From assembly GCA_030665705.1 (NCBI GenBank), contig DAOUZG010000108.1, forward strand, positions 1 through 6,563: a stretch of 6,563 bases of DNA. Reading direction: 5' to 3'. Shown in pieces: positions 5,901-6,563 of this stretch. Origin of the DNA: Deltaproteobacteria bacterium. Its GTDB lineage: Bacteria > Myxococcota_A > UBA9160 > SZUA-336. The notes under the pieces were generated by a model that searched no databases, was not told the DNA's origin, and saw nothing but the letters and a program-made list of their open reading frames with translations. The position numbers and the translations under genes are program-made. Position 1 is the stretch's first letter. Every line of letters begins with the position of its first letter.

Positions 5901-6472
5901 ACGAGTGCACGCAGCTGTTGTGCGTCGAACGTGGCGATCTTCGACATCTCGTGGGAGGTGCGGAACCCGTCGAAGAAGTGGATGAGTGGGATCCGCCCGC
6001 GGAGACTCGCCACATGGGCGACCAGCGCGAGGTCGTGGGCTTCCTGTGGGCTATCCGAGGCCAGGAGCCCGAACCCGGTGGTCCGCGCGGCCATCACGTC
6101 GCTGTGCTCGGCGAAGATCGAAAGCGCATGCGTCGCGACCGCCCGGGCCGCGACGTGAAACACCGTCGGTGTGAGCTCCCCCGCGATCTTGAACATGTTC
6201 GGGAGCATCAGGAGTAGTCCCTGGGAAGCCGTGAACGTCGTGGCCAGCGCTCCGCGCTGCAGCGCCCCGTGCACAGCCCCTGCGGCTCCCGCTTCGCTCT
6301 GCATCTCGACAACCAGCGGGACGGCACCCCAGAGGTTCGGCCGCCCTTCCACCGCCCAGTCGTCCGCGAGCTCCCCCATCGGCGACGCCGGTGTAATGGG
6401 GTAGATCGCGATCACCTCACTGAACGCGTACGCTACGCGCGCAGCGGCCTCATTTCCGTCGAGCGTCTCCAT
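2906..6472 (-). CDS. nifJ: Pyruvate:ferredoxin (flavodoxin) oxidoreductase, single-chain, complete
   Basis: This 1188-residue cytoplasmic enzyme converts pyruvate + CoA to acetyl-CoA + CO2, reducing ferredoxin or flavodoxin; it may also run in reverse. All domains of the fused PFOR type are present in order. Domain I holds YPITPASPMGE (24-34), MQSEAGAAGAVHG (57-69, with E60 matching the TPP-activating Glu) and R110. Domain II spans about 256-410. Domain III (about 411-625) has KKAGAVTVSHLRFGP. The ferredoxin-like domain binds two 4Fe-4S clusters through C695/C698/C701/C705 and C751/C754/C757/C761. The TPP domain has the proximal-cluster cysteines C825, C828, C853 and C1084 plus GDGWAYDIG (975-983) and DTEVYSNTGG (1003-1012). 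Spacing matches D. africanus PFOR as I recall its numbering, with constant offsets, so no key residue is missing. The protein ends near the end of domain VI and lacks the D. africanus domain VII tail. ATG is preceded by GGAGG six nt away. The neighbouring genes are not ferredoxins or other PFOR partners. The symbol nifJ (also por) is used by family; a nitrogen-fixation role is not implied. Confidence 0.98.
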   Translation of the reverse strand: METLDGNEAAARVAYAFSEVIAIYPITPASPMGELADDWAVEGRPNLWGAVPLVVEMQSEAGAAGAVHGALQRGALATTFTASQGLLLMLPNMFKIAGELTPTVFHVAARAVATHALSIFAEHSDVMAARTTGFGLLASDSPQEAHDLALVAHVASLRGRIPLIHFFDGFRTSHEMSKIATFDAQQLRALVPEEAVAAHRNRALSPDRPVVRGTSQNPDVFFQCREAVNPYYARFPEIVEETMGQLRSLVGRSYGLFDYVGAPEAERVIVVMGSGAETVHETVEHLVGRGEPVGLVKVRLMQPFSAQRFLQALPSTTRAIAVLDRTKEPGAHGEPLCQGVRSAIYEAVSGENPPLPRLPRVLGGRYGFGSKEFTPAMVHAVFENLRAEDPKTSFTVGIQDDVTHTSLEIDPGFGTDREPDVVRAVFFGLGSDGTVGANKNTIKIIGEETDLHVQGYFVYDSKKAGAVTVSHLRFGPRPIRSTYRIEPGTATFLACHQPSLLQQFDILQYAAPGAVFLLNTRHSPETVWDELPREVQEAILEKHIKLHVIDGDQVARDCGLGGRINTVMQPCFFALSEVLPREQAIDAIKKAIERTYSRRGPAVVQRNFAAVDAALEQLHEATVPGRVTARTGRRPLVPAAAPEFVREVTAWLLADRGDELPVSKLPSDGTFPVGTSRYEKRAIAREIPHWVPNLCIQCAKCPMVCPHAAIRMKVYDPSALAQAPPDFQSDDYQGREYEGLKVTIQVAPEDCTGCRLCVEVCPARDRAEPGRKALEVVPLDERIETERENYRFFLDIPEMDRREVRFDSIKGSQVLEPLFEYSGACAGCGETPYLKLLSQLFGDRALIANATGCSSIYGGNLPTTPWTTNREGRGPAWNNSLFEDAGEFGLGFRLALDVQRSQAEQTLRPLLGVLGESFVSEILEAPQTDESQILEQRGRVEQLRKKLAELDQPEARALEPLLESLVKKSVWVVGGDGWAYDIGFAGLDHLLASGRDVNVLLLDTEVYSNTGGQMSKSTPRAAIAKFAAGGKPTPKKDIGLIAMAHSHAYVAQVAMGANDRHTLRVFLEAERYPGPSLIIAYSHCVAHGIDMARGMEHQKLAVDCGHWPLYRYDPERLKAGHSPLQLDSKRPRIPFRQFAALEARFQMLVRTQPAEAQRLLDLAQRDVDERWTLLSQMADIRYESHEVD

Positions 6473-6478
6473 CCCCCG

Positions 6479-6483
6479 CCTCC
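6479..6483 (-). promoter_or_regulatory. Shine-Dalgarno of the PFOR gene
   Basis: The minus strand reads GGAGG, then CGGGGG, then ATG at 6472-6470. The remaining leader to the window edge (6484-6563) contains the palindrome CCTGCAGG and two GGTGCA copies on the plus strand, 8 nt apart start to start, but no convincing promoter boxes. The promoter is probably outside the window. Confidence 0.75.
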
Positions 6484-6563
6484 AGTCCTGCAGGTGCAGT
6501 GGTGCAAGGGATGTGCCCTCAGACCCACAGCCAGAGGAAGAGCCGAGCAGCGACCCGTGTCAC

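Noticed and set aside
6484..6510. Operator-like palindrome CCTGCAGG and repeated GGTGCA ahead of PFOR
   Set aside because: The elements are too short and are common by chance in GC-rich DNA. The rest of the promoter region is outside the window.

Overview
The window is GC-rich bacterial DNA with five protein-coding genes and one long non-coding stretch. I did not recognise any tRNA, rRNA, CRISPR array, insertion sequence or phage gene. The thrombospondin type 3 / dockerin-like secreted protein and the single-chain pyruvate:ferredoxin oxidoreductase (PFOR) together suggest a GC-rich environmental bacterium. Myxococcota, other former Deltaproteobacteria, Binatota or Planctomycetota are all plausible, but the sequence alone does not fix the phylum.

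Layout from the left edge: (1) nt 2-502, plus strand, the C-terminal 166 residues of a secreted Ca2+-binding repeat protein whose start lies outside the window; (2) nt 510-1199, minus strand, a 229-residue PaaI-type hotdog thioesterase, convergent with gene 1 across only 7 nt; (3) nt 1305-1901, minus, a 198-residue protein with two CBS domains and a long charged helical tail; (4) nt 1905-2369, minus, a 154-residue protein with two CBS domains, starting with GTG behind a very strong Shine-Dalgarno and separated from gene 3 by 3 nt; (5) nt 2370-2905, a 536-nt non-coding region with a perfect 11-bp inverted repeat and a separate interrupted hairpin; (6) nt 2906-6472, minus, a complete 1188-residue PFOR; (7) nt 6473-6563, the PFOR leader, running off the window edge.

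The four minus-strand genes could be read in the order PFOR, CBS-1, CBS-2, thioesterase. Only the two CBS genes are close enough to be confidently called an operon. PFOR interconverts pyruvate + CoA and acetyl-CoA + CO2 with low-potential electrons passed to ferredoxin or flavodoxin. CBS pairs commonly bind adenine nucleotides, so an energy-state sensor next to a central carbon/electron enzyme is a reasonable idea, but it rests on adjacency only. The thioesterase cleaves acyl-CoA esters, and its link to the others is equally indirect.

Nothing here amounts to a clearly new system. The most worthwhile leads are the tandem CBS paralogues (one with a helical tail), the structured 536-nt intergenic region, and the PFOR C-terminus, which lacks the oxygen-protective extension known from Desulfovibrio africanus PFOR.
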